Of a stretch of 64,000 bases of DNA, positions 17,130 to 27,000 are shown piece after piece. The translations under genes and the position numbers were made by a program. The notes beneath the pieces were generated by a model, which did no database searches, was not told where the DNA came from, and saw only the letters and a list, made by a program, of their open reading frames with translations. Location of the stretch: NCBI RefSeq assembly GCF_007097395.1, contig NZ_VKDC01000011.1, positions 109,523-173,522 on the forward strand. Reading direction: 5' to 3'. The DNA comes from Fulvivirga sp. M361. Its GTDB lineage: Bacteria; Bacteroidota; Bacteroidia; Cytophagales; Cyclobacteriaceae. Each line of letters begins with the position of its first letter. Positions within the stretch are counted from its first letter, which is position 1.

Positions 17130-20100
17130 TTAAAAATCAGGAAAATAAGAATCGTCTGGTGTATACCTCTTATATGGAATATCGACATCCAGTCCTCTTC
17201 TTCGTATCTCATAAACTCTAGTATTTCCTTGGACCACACTACCTGTCTTTGTATTAATTTCCACAAATTCGCCATTTTTTGGATTTTTCACACTTTTTAT
17301 CAACTCATCATCCGATAATTCTTTTATTTTTTTGTAGCCAGCAGACTTTGTGATTAGCTCCTCTGAATGCAAAAGTTTAAAATCTTCAGGTTTCTTTGTA
17401 AGTGAACTTCCCGACCAAACAGCTCTTTTACTACCGACAGGATCGACAATCACCCCCTCCACTGTTCCATCAGCCCTCTTGACCACATCACCAACCTCAC
17501 CCTCTATATTCCTTTCTTCTAGTTTGCCTGAAGCCAACAACACCCACGGATTAACTTCACCCTCCAATTTAAATCTACGATTCTTTACACTAAGTCTGAA
17601 CTTTTTGAATCGCAATTTTTTGGACAGCCGTTGGCCCAGATCATCAAATGTTTTCGCTCCCCTGGCAAAGCCTTTACGTACGCCCTTCATGGCCACTTTG
17701 CCATTTCTGGCCAGTGCCTGCGCTCCGCTCTTACCTACCTTAGCTAAATCGGTAGCAGCCTTTGCAGTTTCTTTGACACTTTTCTTAATACCGGACTTAG
17801 CAGCTTTTATGCCTGTTTTTACGGCTCCCTTTACTCCTTGTTTAGCTACGGTTTTTATGGCAGTCTTAGCTCCTTTTAAAGCGGCTTTTCCTCCGAATAA
17901 TAAGGCAAAAACAAGCTCTATGGTCAAAACAGCCAGCCCTCTTGCCAGCTTTGCTGCGCCCTCTACCAGGTTACCCGGCCAGGCGGCACCCAGGAATCCT
18001 CCGAAATATTTAGTGGTTTGGTAGATGCCTTCAGCAGCGAAGTAAGCGCCAATGATCTGCAGGAGTAAGGGTAAGGCTGCCATTATCGCACCACCTGTTA
18101 AAATATTGGCCAGTATCACTCCTGCTATGCCGGCAATCAGACCGGCAATGATCGCCACTTTATTTTCGCTGAACCATTTGACTACAGCATCTTTCATCAC
18201 ACCAACCAAATGGCCAGCTCGCTCCATGGGGGTATGAAAAGGACCTACCATGCCGTCTTCTTCCTGCCCCGTGGTATTGGTTAAAGTTGTATTGGTCTGA
18301 GTAGAAAGGCTCGTGTCAGCAACATTGTTGGATACCACTTGTTCATTCAAGGTTTGTTCGGATTGGATAGCGTCCTTTTTGACCGCTTCCATGTTATGTT
18401 CGTCATCCTCTGATGCACCAAACTCTACTACACCACCTTCACCCAAAGCCGCTACATGCTGCATGAGTTCATCTTCCAATCTCGCACCGTCTAAAACCTG
18501 GTCGGCCTCCACCTCACTGGATTGATAGGAGTCTTTTTGCAGTAGCTGACTATCTTTTGCTTCGAAATCTGTAGTACTAACGGATAATGCACTACTTGAA
18601 GACGCACTAGCCAAAGCAGGTAACGGGCGTTCATTGGGCAATGGTTTGGTTACGTCCTGCCCAAGGAGTTCTTCGGACATCTGACCAAAAAAGTGCTGAG
18701 GGGATAGCTTGGCAGATAATACCAGGTTGGTTATGCCTTTCAATATTTTCACCAGGCCATTTACTATAAACGCCACTACATCCAAAATAGCATTTAATGC
18801 GGCCTTATAAGCTTCCAGGTAAGCCGTGATCAGCTTACCCACTACATCAAGCAATGTGGTCACTACTTTTTTCAATCCTTCTGCCAGTCGGTCCACAACA
18901 TCAATCGCTGCTTGTATTGCGCTTTCAATTAAGCGTTCAAATTTCTCCGCTATGGCTGGAAATGCGGCAAAAACCACGTTAACCAGCGCTTTTAAAACTT
19001 CTCCAAACGCCTGAATAAAACCAATAACTAAATTTTTAGCTACATCGATCAGTGCGGATACAGCCACTTTGGCTGCTTCTATGACTTTATTGACCAGCTT
19101 AATAAGACCGTCAAAGATATTGTTTACCGCTTGTTTCAGTTTATCAAATACACTCCCTATAAAGTCTGTCGCTTTGTCCCACCAACTTTTATCTTCCTCT
19201 ACCTTTTCCTTTTCCTTAGCGGCCTTTTCATTCGCTTCCAGTGTGGCTTTATCCGCGTCCTTTTGCGCATCACTCAACTTGTTAGTGATCTCTTGGTCTG
19301 TGGTAGCCATTTGATCCTGAATCTGCTTGCCTGTGTTTTCTCTTGCAATGGCATTCTCCTGCTCATATTCAATGAGTTTTTGTTCGTTTTCAGTCTGCCA
19401 CTCTTTCTGCAAATCAGCTGTGTCACTTTGAGCTGTGCCCTGTGCTTCTTTTTGTAGTTTGGAGGTCCGTTCAATCTCCGAAGCAAGCTCTGCATCAAAA
19501 TCCACCTTTGATTGAACAGTATCTTTCTCCAACTGCTTTCCAGCTTCGTCCAGCTTTAATTGCTGTTCATCGATTTGCTGCTGTATGTTGGGTTGTGCCT
19601 GTGCATCAAATTTTTGCTCGACTTCTTTAAGTTGTTCTTGCGGGGGTACAACGTCTATCTTTTTGAATGCTTCTACCTTATCCGGGAATGTACCTACTTT
19701 TAAAACCTCATCATCTACTTTAGGAACGATCTGATCCAGGCCTTTATCCTGCGCCAGGAAATTGTCTACTTTCTTTTTTTCTTCAACAATACGTTCATCC
19801 GCCTTTGTTTTAAATTCTTCTGTCTTACCAGGATCAGAAGCACCTTCCAAAGGTATTTTCGGGACAGGACCAATATCCACTTTTACAGCGGGGAGTTTAT
19901 CCGGAAAATCGGTAATGTCATCAGGCGTCTCTTTCAGTACCTGATCTGCTGTTTTTTGCAGGTTAATGTTTTCATCCGTTACCTCCGGTTTTTCTTCGTT
20001 TTCCTTCTGAAAGGAAATTGCATCGGCTATTTCAGGGAGTGACTTTTCAGGTAATTTTCTTTCTCCTGCTTCCAAACCGGTGGGCGTTGGGACCTCGGGC

Positions 20101-21107
20101 AAGCTCTTTTTGATCTCAGACTGTTTCTTATCTGTTTCTTCCCGAACATTTTCTGCAAGACCCGGAGCTTTTTTAAGTAAATCGGTAGGTTTATTTTTTA
20201 AAACCTCCTTAAGACCTTCCGTTTGGTCAGGGTCTTGTTGAGGCCCCGGAGCTTTTTTACCTTCTTCCTTTAATTGCCTTTCCTTATCATCATCTTTATT
20301 CTGTTCTAAAGGCAGTTTCTCTTCCGTCTCATTATCGCTGGTTACTTTAGGACTGTTCTTATCCTGAGTTTCAGTGGTCTTGTTTGCTAGACCGTTTTGT
20401 TGTGGAGAAATCGAAGAGGGTATATCTGTTTGCCCCGGGGTATTGAAAATAGCGCTATCTCCTAAAAATGTATCCGAGAGACCGGCAGGTACGGTCATCT
20501 CCCATTGTAACTCAGGAAACTGCTGTTGGAGTAACTCAATAAAATCTGGTGAGCCGAATTTCACATTATGCTTATCCAGCCTCCGCTCAAAACGCTTAAA
20601 TTTTGATGCCATCCAGCTTTTTTCACGTCGTGAGCGGGCCATATTTAAATACGCCAGCTTAAGTCCGCGATAATATTGACGCGCTAATCTGACGCCTCCC
20701 TGTTCCAGGTGTTTTGCCTTTAACTTTTCTTTATGTTGGGTGATTTTATCCTGTGCTCCTTCTATTTTCTGACCAGGCAATTGCTTTGCATTCTTTGTAT
20801 CCTGAAAACCACTTTGAATACGTCGTGTCTTCTCTTCATGATTGCGTACTGCAGTATTAGCTGATTGTCTCAACCTGGCCTTTTTTCCTGAGCTATTGGA
20901 AAGTGGCTCCAGGCTCTCTATGATTTCAGCAACACTATGTTCTTCGATATTGACTTCTAAAAGGGTCTGTGATTCACGAGCAAAGTCCTCCAGTTGCTTT
21001 CTTTCTTCGACAGAAAGGGTTTCCATAGCCTTGTGTTGGTCATCCAATGCACCGGCCTTATCCCGAAGCATTTCTAATGGGTCCGAATAAGCAATTTCAG
21101 AAGCCAT
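17130..21107 (-). CDS. Large polymorphic-toxin-like protein with ParB-fold-like C terminus, candidate eCIS cargo
   Basis: This 1325-residue protein has no signal peptide. The N-terminal 240 residues are coiled coil ('LMARESQTLLEVNIEEH'-like acidic helices). A Pro/Glu/Lys/Gln-rich section covers about 240-620. A long run of amphipathic helices (about 640-800) alternates Val, Ile and Ala. A hydrophobic hairpin-like segment lies at about 983-1024, with a second at 1054-1072, followed by a Lys/Ala-rich section. The C-terminal 65 residues contain 'ELSDDELIKSV', 'VEINTKTGSVVQGNTR' (Q1293-R1297) and 'YEIRRRG', resembling the ParB/sulfiredoxin-like fold of some polymorphic toxins. It is 5 bp after an Afp15-like ATPase and 11 bp before an immunity-like gene. 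This makes it a likely eCIS effector. A tape-measure or structural role is the alternative. Confidence 0.75.
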   Translation of the reverse strand: MASEIAYSDPLEMLRDKAGALDDQHKAMETLSVEERKQLEDFARESQTLLEVNIEEHSVAEIIESLEPLSNSSGKKARLRQSANTAVRNHEEKTRRIQSGFQDTKNAKQLPGQKIEGAQDKITQHKEKLKAKHLEQGGVRLARQYYRGLKLAYLNMARSRREKSWMASKFKRFERRLDKHNVKFGSPDFIELLQQQFPELQWEMTVPAGLSDTFLGDSAIFNTPGQTDIPSSISPQQNGLANKTTETQDKNSPKVTSDNETEEKLPLEQNKDDDKERQLKEEGKKAPGPQQDPDQTEGLKEVLKNKPTDLLKKAPGLAENVREETDKKQSEIKKSLPEVPTPTGLEAGERKLPEKSLPEIADAISFQKENEEKPEVTDENINLQKTADQVLKETPDDITDFPDKLPAVKVDIGPVPKIPLEGASDPGKTEEFKTKADERIVEEKKKVDNFLAQDKGLDQIVPKVDDEVLKVGTFPDKVEAFKKIDVVPPQEQLKEVEQKFDAQAQPNIQQQIDEQQLKLDEAGKQLEKDTVQSKVDFDAELASEIERTSKLQKEAQGTAQSDTADLQKEWQTENEQKLIEYEQENAIARENTGKQIQDQMATTDQEITNKLSDAQKDADKATLEANEKAAKEKEKVEEDKSWWDKATDFIGSVFDKLKQAVNNIFDGLIKLVNKVIEAAKVAVSALIDVAKNLVIGFIQAFGEVLKALVNVVFAAFPAIAEKFERLIESAIQAAIDVVDRLAEGLKKVVTTLLDVVGKLITAYLEAYKAALNAILDVVAFIVNGLVKILKGITNLVLSAKLSPQHFFGQMSEELLGQDVTKPLPNERPLPALASASSSSALSVSTTDFEAKDSQLLQKDSYQSSEVEADQVLDGARLEDELMQHVAALGEGGVVEFGASEDDEHNMEAVKKDAIQSEQTLNEQVVSNNVADTSLSTQTNTTLTNTTGQEEDGMVGPFHTPMERAGHLVGVMKDAVVKWFSENKVAIIAGLIAGIAGVILANILTGGAIMAALPLLLQIIGAYFAAEGIYQTTKYFGGFLGAAWPGNLVEGAAKLARGLAVLTIELVFALLFGGKAALKGAKTAIKTVAKQGVKGAVKTGIKAAKSGIKKSVKETAKAATDLAKVGKSGAQALARNGKVAMKGVRKGFARGAKTFDDLGQRLSKKLRFKKFRLSVKNRRFKLEGEVNPWVLLASGKLEERNIEGEVGDVVKRADGTVEGVIVDPVGSKRAVWSGSSLTKKPEDFKLLHSEELITKSAGYKKIKELSDDELIKSVKNPKNGEFVEINTKTGSVVQGNTRVYEIRRRGLDVDIPYKRYTPDDSYFPDF

Positions 21108-21112
21108 CTTTT

Positions 21113-22519
21113 CTAACCTTTTTCTTTGTTCTGTTCCAGCTTGATCAAAGGTGCTATAATACGTTTATCCAATACCTGTTTCTTATCACGACTCGCGCTT
21201 ATGCAAGCCAGTTTCAGGATATTAGCAATATTGGCACCGGTAAGTTGATACTTGGTGGCCAACTCATGAGGCAGTTTATCGGAGTCATATTTGAAGTTAG
21301 CAGGCAGCAGCCTTTCCCACAAGATCTCACGCTCATGTTCGGAAGGTGGCGGAATGAAAATCGAGGTCAGTATCCTTCTTTTAAAAGCGCTGTCAAAATT
21401 TTGGTTATAATTGCTGGCCAGGATGACTAACCCTGGAAAACGTTCTATTTTTTGCAGTAGATAAGCTACTTCCTGGTTAGCATAACGGTCTCTTGCGTCT
21501 TTTACTTCCGTACGTTTTCCAAAAAGAGCATCTGCTTCATCAAAAAAGAGAATACATTGCTTTCCTTCCAGGCGTTGAAATATCTTTTCCAGGTTCTTTT
21601 CTGTCTCCCCAATGTACTTAGAGACAACACGTGAAAGGTCAACGCAGTAAACGTCCCTGTTAATTTTCTTACCCAGAACAGCTACTGTCATTGTTTTGCC
21701 GGTACCCGGAGGTCCGTATAATAAGGCTACATAACCGGGCTTTACTTTACGTGCGAAATCCTGATCGCTGTACAACTCCGTTTTATGGGTAACGAAGTCC
21801 ATCAATAGTTGAAGTTGATCCAGCACACTTTCTTTGTGTACAAGGTCTTCGAACTTGAGAGAGGTATCCAATAGGATGGCAGGGAAATCTGCGCTCACTT
21901 CTATACTCACCTTTTGCCCGTTCATGAGCCATCGATAGTACTCGTCATTGATTTTAATGAACTGGTTCTCCAGACTATCCATACTTTCCATCTGGCTTAC
22001 CAGTACCTGCTCTTTAAAAAGGCGACTGTCAATTAATTGCGCATAATAAAAAGCTCTTTTTACCGGATTCATGCCCGCTAATAAAAACAACACCGTACGC
22101 AGCGTCGGCACTACACTGATCTGTTGCTTTTCTTTTCTCCCACCAGCCCAATAGATCAATTGATCGTTGGCCCATAACGGCATAAGGCTTGCAGGCTGAA
22201 ATTGAGAAGTAAAAACAAGCGCCATCATAAAGCTCTCTGCTTCAGACAAATCAAACTCCTGCTCCACTTCATGCCATGCACTTTTTACTACCCATACTGG
22301 CTTCGAACAGATCTCTTGAAAAGGTTTTGTCTCTTTCTTCTCTTCTATTTCTGCCAAACGCTGTGCAATGGTTTCTTTTACCCACTTTTCACCAAGCTGA
22401 AAGGATTTTATGTTGCTTGCCAATCGTTCCAGGTCTTGCTCCACTTGCTTGGCATCACGAACGGACGTCTCATTATGTTGAATAAGTTGCTTTTTATGGG
22501 TAGGTGAGGGTGCTAGCAT
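21113..22519 (-). CDS. Afp15-like AAA+ ATPase (eCIS-associated), copy 1
   Basis: This 468-residue protein has a coiled, Lys/Glu-rich N-terminal region (1-250) and one AAA+ domain. It has Walker A GPPGTGKT at 269-276, Walker B 'CILFFDEAD' at 322-330, sensor-1 Asn370 in 'LASN', and arginines at R381/R382 suited to an arginine finger. It resembles the ATPase found in AFP/PVC-type operons, where it is thought to help assemble the particle or handle cargo. It is the first gene of a minus-strand pair with the 1325-residue toxin-like protein. A TAnnTTTG box lies 23-30 bp upstream of its ATG. A second, similar ATPase is at 30237-31565. Confidence 0.9.
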   Translation of the reverse strand: MLAPSPTHKKQLIQHNETSVRDAKQVEQDLERLASNIKSFQLGEKWVKETIAQRLAEIEEKKETKPFQEICSKPVWVVKSAWHEVEQEFDLSEAESFMMALVFTSQFQPASLMPLWANDQLIYWAGGRKEKQQISVVPTLRTVLFLLAGMNPVKRAFYYAQLIDSRLFKEQVLVSQMESMDSLENQFIKINDEYYRWLMNGQKVSIEVSADFPAILLDTSLKFEDLVHKESVLDQLQLLMDFVTHKTELYSDQDFARKVKPGYVALLYGPPGTGKTMTVAVLGKKINRDVYCVDLSRVVSKYIGETEKNLEKIFQRLEGKQCILFFDEADALFGKRTEVKDARDRYANQEVAYLLQKIERFPGLVILASNYNQNFDSAFKRRILTSIFIPPPSEHEREILWERLLPANFKYDSDKLPHELATKYQLTGANIANILKLACISASRDKKQVLDKRIIAPLIKLEQNKEKG

Positions 22520-22541
22520 TACTACAAAGAGGAATATTATT

Positions 22542-22549
22542 CAAAGCTA
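22542..22549 (-). promoter_or_regulatory. Bacteroidota -7 box upstream of the first ATPase gene
   Basis: Read on the minus strand, the eight bases form TAGCTTTG, an exact match to the Bacteroidota -7 consensus TAnnTTTG. The ATG of the ATPase is at 22519, leaving a short leader of about 15 bases after the expected start site. The -33 element is weak (a TTTT run rather than TTTG about 21 bp upstream). Confidence 0.5.
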
Positions 22550-22768
22550 ATTTAAGTGCATCTGATTTTGAAAATACAACTATTTTATGAGCCTTTTACT
22601 TTATTTCAGGTATAATACCGGTTATTGGTTATGTCTATTCCAGGCTTCACATAAGAAAGATGACACTGATGAAAATTCTCTCACTTCCAGGAGGCAAAGC
22701 ACTTCATAAACACTATTTCACTCATTAAGACCTATCAGATATTTACTCTCTTTATCATCGGGCTAAGG

Positions 22769-23956
22769 TTAGAAGCTTCCTTCACTATTTGTCCTGATTA
22801 CAGTAATGATATCATTATTTTCGATTTCCGAAGTACCTATTAACAGAATGTCGTCATCGTCAACAATAAAGAGTGATCGTGCAATATCGTTTCCTTCACC
22901 GCCAAATGTTTCAGACCAATTCAAAAACCCTCCGAATGTAGACTCTGCCAGAAAAATATCTTTGTTATCTGTAGCAGGTTCTTGCAATCCGGTTATGATA
23001 AAGTTACCATTAGCCGCTACCTGTACGCTGTGCGCTTCTTCATTAAGAGGAGTACTTATCACCACTTCCCAGGAAAAGCGTATTCTTCCTATTGTTTCCA
23101 CTCCTAACAGTAATGCATCTGTATCTTGTCCAGCTTCCTGGATAGAGCCGGCTACTACCCATCCCAGTGAGGTTTGTCTTAAGTCGTATGCTTTTTCGTT
23201 GATACCATTGTTTTCTCCAAAAAAGGCTAATTCATTAGATTGACCATTTTGTGCTATCACTCCGACTATAATTGCAGCATCATTATTAATATCATTCTCG
23301 ACAGTACTACACCATAAAATACGGCCATCTTCTGTTTCAGCCATGTTTCCAATACCGCCAAGGTTTTCCAAAAAACTAACAGAAACTGTCCAGGCACTAT
23401 CACCTGATGCATCTACTTTATAAAAATAATTATCCTTAATTACACCATCCTGCGTTACATTTCCTCCAATGACATAACCACCATCTTGTGTTTGCAAAAC
23501 CCGTTGGCCTACTTCATCAAAGTTTCTTCTTCCCAGAGTCAGGCTATCAAGGAGGTTTCCATCCGTATCAACCCTAAGAAAGGCGTAATCCAGATTATTA
23601 TTTGCGTCGGTAATGAAACCTGTGATCAAAATATTTCCATTTGCATCCAATACTATACCCGTTCCACCATCATCCCGTGAACCTCCATAGGTACGTTGCC
23701 AACGGGTATCTCCGTAACGATCTGTTCTCATTAATAGAATATCTGTGTTTCCGTCAGAAACAGTAGAACCTATTAACAAATTGTCACCATCAGGAAGCAC
23801 CTGAAGATCATAGCCATCCTCGTCAAAGGCAGTACCATAAAACTTTTTAAAAAATGGATTACGCTCAGAGGCAAGAGGCTCTTCCTTCTCACATGCTATG
23901 CAAAAAAGAACCAGTGCCATCAACAAACCGATTTTTTGTTCGGATACTTTTATCAT
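22769..23956 (-). CDS. Secreted lipoprotein with repeated Gly/Asp-rich blades
   Basis: This 395-residue protein starts with a lipoprotein signal ('LLMALVLFCIAC', lipid Cys22, followed by EKEEP). The rest consists of repeated blades with a shared pattern such as 'DGDTRWQRTYGGSRDDGG', 'GNILITGFITDANNN' and 'GGYVIGGNVTQDG', like the delta-60/SBBP style repeats of surface beta-propellers. The acidic residues after the lipid Cys fit the Bacteroidota surface-export signal. It lies downstream of the T9SS protein at 24075-28613 in the same direction. I assign no specific binding role; attachment or substrate capture is possible. Confidence 0.75.
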   Translation of the reverse strand: MIKVSEQKIGLLMALVLFCIACEKEEPLASERNPFFKKFYGTAFDEDGYDLQVLPDGDNLLIGSTVSDGNTDILLMRTDRYGDTRWQRTYGGSRDDGGTGIVLDANGNILITGFITDANNNLDYAFLRVDTDGNLLDSLTLGRRNFDEVGQRVLQTQDGGYVIGGNVTQDGVIKDNYFYKVDASGDSAWTVSVSFLENLGGIGNMAETEDGRILWCSTVENDINNDAAIIVGVIAQNGQSNELAFFGENNGINEKAYDLRQTSLGWVVAGSIQEAGQDTDALLLGVETIGRIRFSWEVVISTPLNEEAHSVQVAANGNFIITGLQEPATDNKDIFLAESTFGGFLNWSETFGGEGNDIARSLFIVDDDDILLIGTSEIENNDIITVIRTNSEGSF

Positions 23957-24074
23957 TTAAGGGAGGGATTACGCATCGGGTTATGTAATAGCATTTTTGG
24001 AGTTCATGATGTTTTCAAAACAGTGCATGTATCTATGGCTTAGATCATTTTGGATCAGCTAATTAAATCTCAGA

Positions 24075-27000
24075 CTACTTAATAACCGTTATACGTTGTT
24101 GAAACTGCTCCTTGCCTGCCTTAAGTCTGATCAAATACATTCCCTGATCACAAGTACTGACATCTACCAAGGCACTTTTACTTTGAGCAGGAATATATCC
24201 TGAAACAATTTCTTTACCTTGTAGTGTAAGAATAGACCAGTAAACAGGCTCATTAATCACTTCGTCACCAAACAGCACCTGTAGTTCTTCACTTACCGGG
24301 TTAGGAAAAAACTGAATACCGGCCTGTAGTGCTTTTCCTAAACTCGTTATCTCACTTTGCCTAAGTTCTACGTCAATCGACTTTTCAAAGGCCTGAAATA
24401 CCTCTGCCAGAGGTAATCCAAAGGTATTCTGCTCCACTCCATGTACTAACTGCACTATGGCTACTACACTAAATTCGCCGGCAGTAGCATCACGATGCAC
24501 TTGCCATATTTCTTCCATTTCCAATGACAGTCCAGCCCCTGCTCTCCATTGGCCGGAAGCTACTCTACCTCCTTGAAACGGTAAATACTGTAAAAAGACG
24601 TTATTCAAAATCTCTCCTTCAAAATCTACCTCTTTTTCAATAACCGCCAGTGTCATTGACAATGACAGATCTTCTTGTCTTTCATCCAATAGTCTGTTAG
24701 GGCTTTCATTTCTGACTGCTGTGGCATTTACTTGCAGATTATTGTTGTCCAACACGGAGAAGTTGATATCAATATCAAAGGGTGAAGGAGTAAGCGATTC
24801 GCGGCTATACTGCTCCTCTGCCCATCCTGCATTGAAGCTTGTTGTATCCGTTAAACGACCATTCATCACAGAAAACCCGGGACCATCAAATCCATAGAAG
24901 AAACGACGCGTTAAGTGATCATTCGCTGTGTTACGTGGGAAAAATGTGCTATAGAAAAAAGGATCATCTCCGTCTTCCGTGTGATACTGGATGTAAATGA
25001 CATCGTTTCTTGGCATTGAGAAATCACTTACGAGTTCTCGCTCTGTAGTAACATCTGCCTGAGTAACGTTGGTAAAGTGCTCTATCAACACAAACCTGTC
25101 TTTGTCTCTAATGCTCACGTTATCAAATGAAAACCCTGTAAATTCGCCTGTTCTATTCCCCTGGTCCAAACTGGCAAAAGCTATTCTGAATCTAATTTCA
25201 TTTCCAGCGGCTACTTGCTGAGCGGAAGAAAGGTTAAAGGCAGCTCTAACCCACTCCGTATTATCAGTAACACCGGCCCAGCCAACAATAGACCCACCCG
25301 GACCGGCTGAGATACTGTTGCTGGTGTACCAATTCAACCCTCTGTCGATATCCCCTAATGTGATCCAGTCTGTATTTACAGCCTCCTGGATCTGGTATTG
25401 CAATACTACCCCTTCCAGTGCCTGAGTATTATAATGAATATCTAACTCTAATAAGGGGTCAGTCCATTGGTCGAGATTTACACAGGGGCTTTCCACCCAG
25501 GAAAATTCATCATTATTAAATCTGCCGGTGGCCGGATCAGAAGTAACCCATGCAGGTTGACCCAATACATCAGCAATACGCCAGCTACTATTTCTGGCCT
25601 GTCCATTCGCCTCATTATTTTCACTGGTAGCAATCCAACCGCCATTTCCATTATTAAAATCTTCAAAATAACTGTTTGAAACGGCGTCTATCGCTACCTG
25701 ATCAAAGACCGTTACTTTTTTGATAAGCGTATCCACACACCCTATAGAACTCTCCACAGCCAGGACTACGTCATAAACTCCCGGCTGACTAAAATTGTGA
25801 CTGGTATCTCCACCAGGCACTGAAATAAAAGTTGGAATTCTATCATTAAAATTCCAGAAGAAAGACCTTATCGTATCATTTTGAAGTATGTTACCTGCAT
25901 GTGTCACGTTCTCAGTAAAAAAAGCTTCACTGTTGCAGTCAGTATTAAAAGAATAGTCCACTTCCGGAGTTTCTCCCACCTGTATAAAAAAACTGGTTAA
26001 GCCACTTGTACATCCACCAAGAAGATGAAATCTCTCTACCGTAAAACGTGTAATACCCGCCTGGTCTGTTATTACTGGTGGCAAGAAACGATTCCCCCTG
26101 GCTAATTCAAACCCACGATCATCTCTCCAGATCAACGTTGTTTCGACCTCAGTTGCAAAAACCACAGAATCAACTTCATCCCCTAAACAATATCGATAGG
26201 CAGGAATGTTCTGTACCTCTGGCAAAGTCATGGGAAATGCCACGGGTTGAGGAATAGGTACGATACGAAAATCCAGTGAATCTCTATTTTCACAATTGGA
26301 AATGTCCCCTAAAAAATCGAAGAATAACCTATACCCATCTACATTGGGACCTAAGTCAGTATCACTAGGGTTAAAACTAAAATCTGTTAGATTTACCTGA
26401 ACATCAGTATCTAAATCTAACAAAGAAAATCGTTTGTTCGCGAAAGTGTCTCCCGGACCTCCCAACAAAAAAACCGGAGGTGAATCCACACAGAATACCG
26501 TATCCACAGGCTCACGCAACACAGTCCTGAATTCTAATTCCGGAACCGACAAAAACTGAATGGTGTAAGAGGTCTCTATATCACTTACCACAGTATTAAA
26601 ACCCGTTATCTCGTCTCTGCATTCAATCCTTGTCCTGGTTACTTCTATGGTATTACACTCCGTTCCAATCACCTCACATCGTTGATTTGGCTCACAACTA
26701 AATTCACACTTATCCTGATTTTGAAAACAATCGAACTCAAATGAAAAACAGGGCCGACAACCATATAAATCCGAACATTCCTCCTGTAGTTCAGTAAAAG
26801 TTACCGTCCGGCAGATGTTGTCAATAATGGGCTGTCTTATACTGGATTGATAGCTGATAGTTACTGAGGTGGAGTTGACACCTGGCAGGAGCGACAACCT
26901 TGCGGCATCAACGTCAAACAGAAAGCCTGTGGAATCCTCCTGCATTACGGGATCATAACCAGGGGAGATCACACCACTTATTCCACCTCCTACAATAGCT

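Noticed and set aside
17350..18024. 224-codon open frame on the plus strand
   Set aside because: It lies fully inside the 1325-residue minus-strand gene and its Ser/Pro/Leu-rich composition is the typical shadow of an Ala/Lys-rich coding strand.
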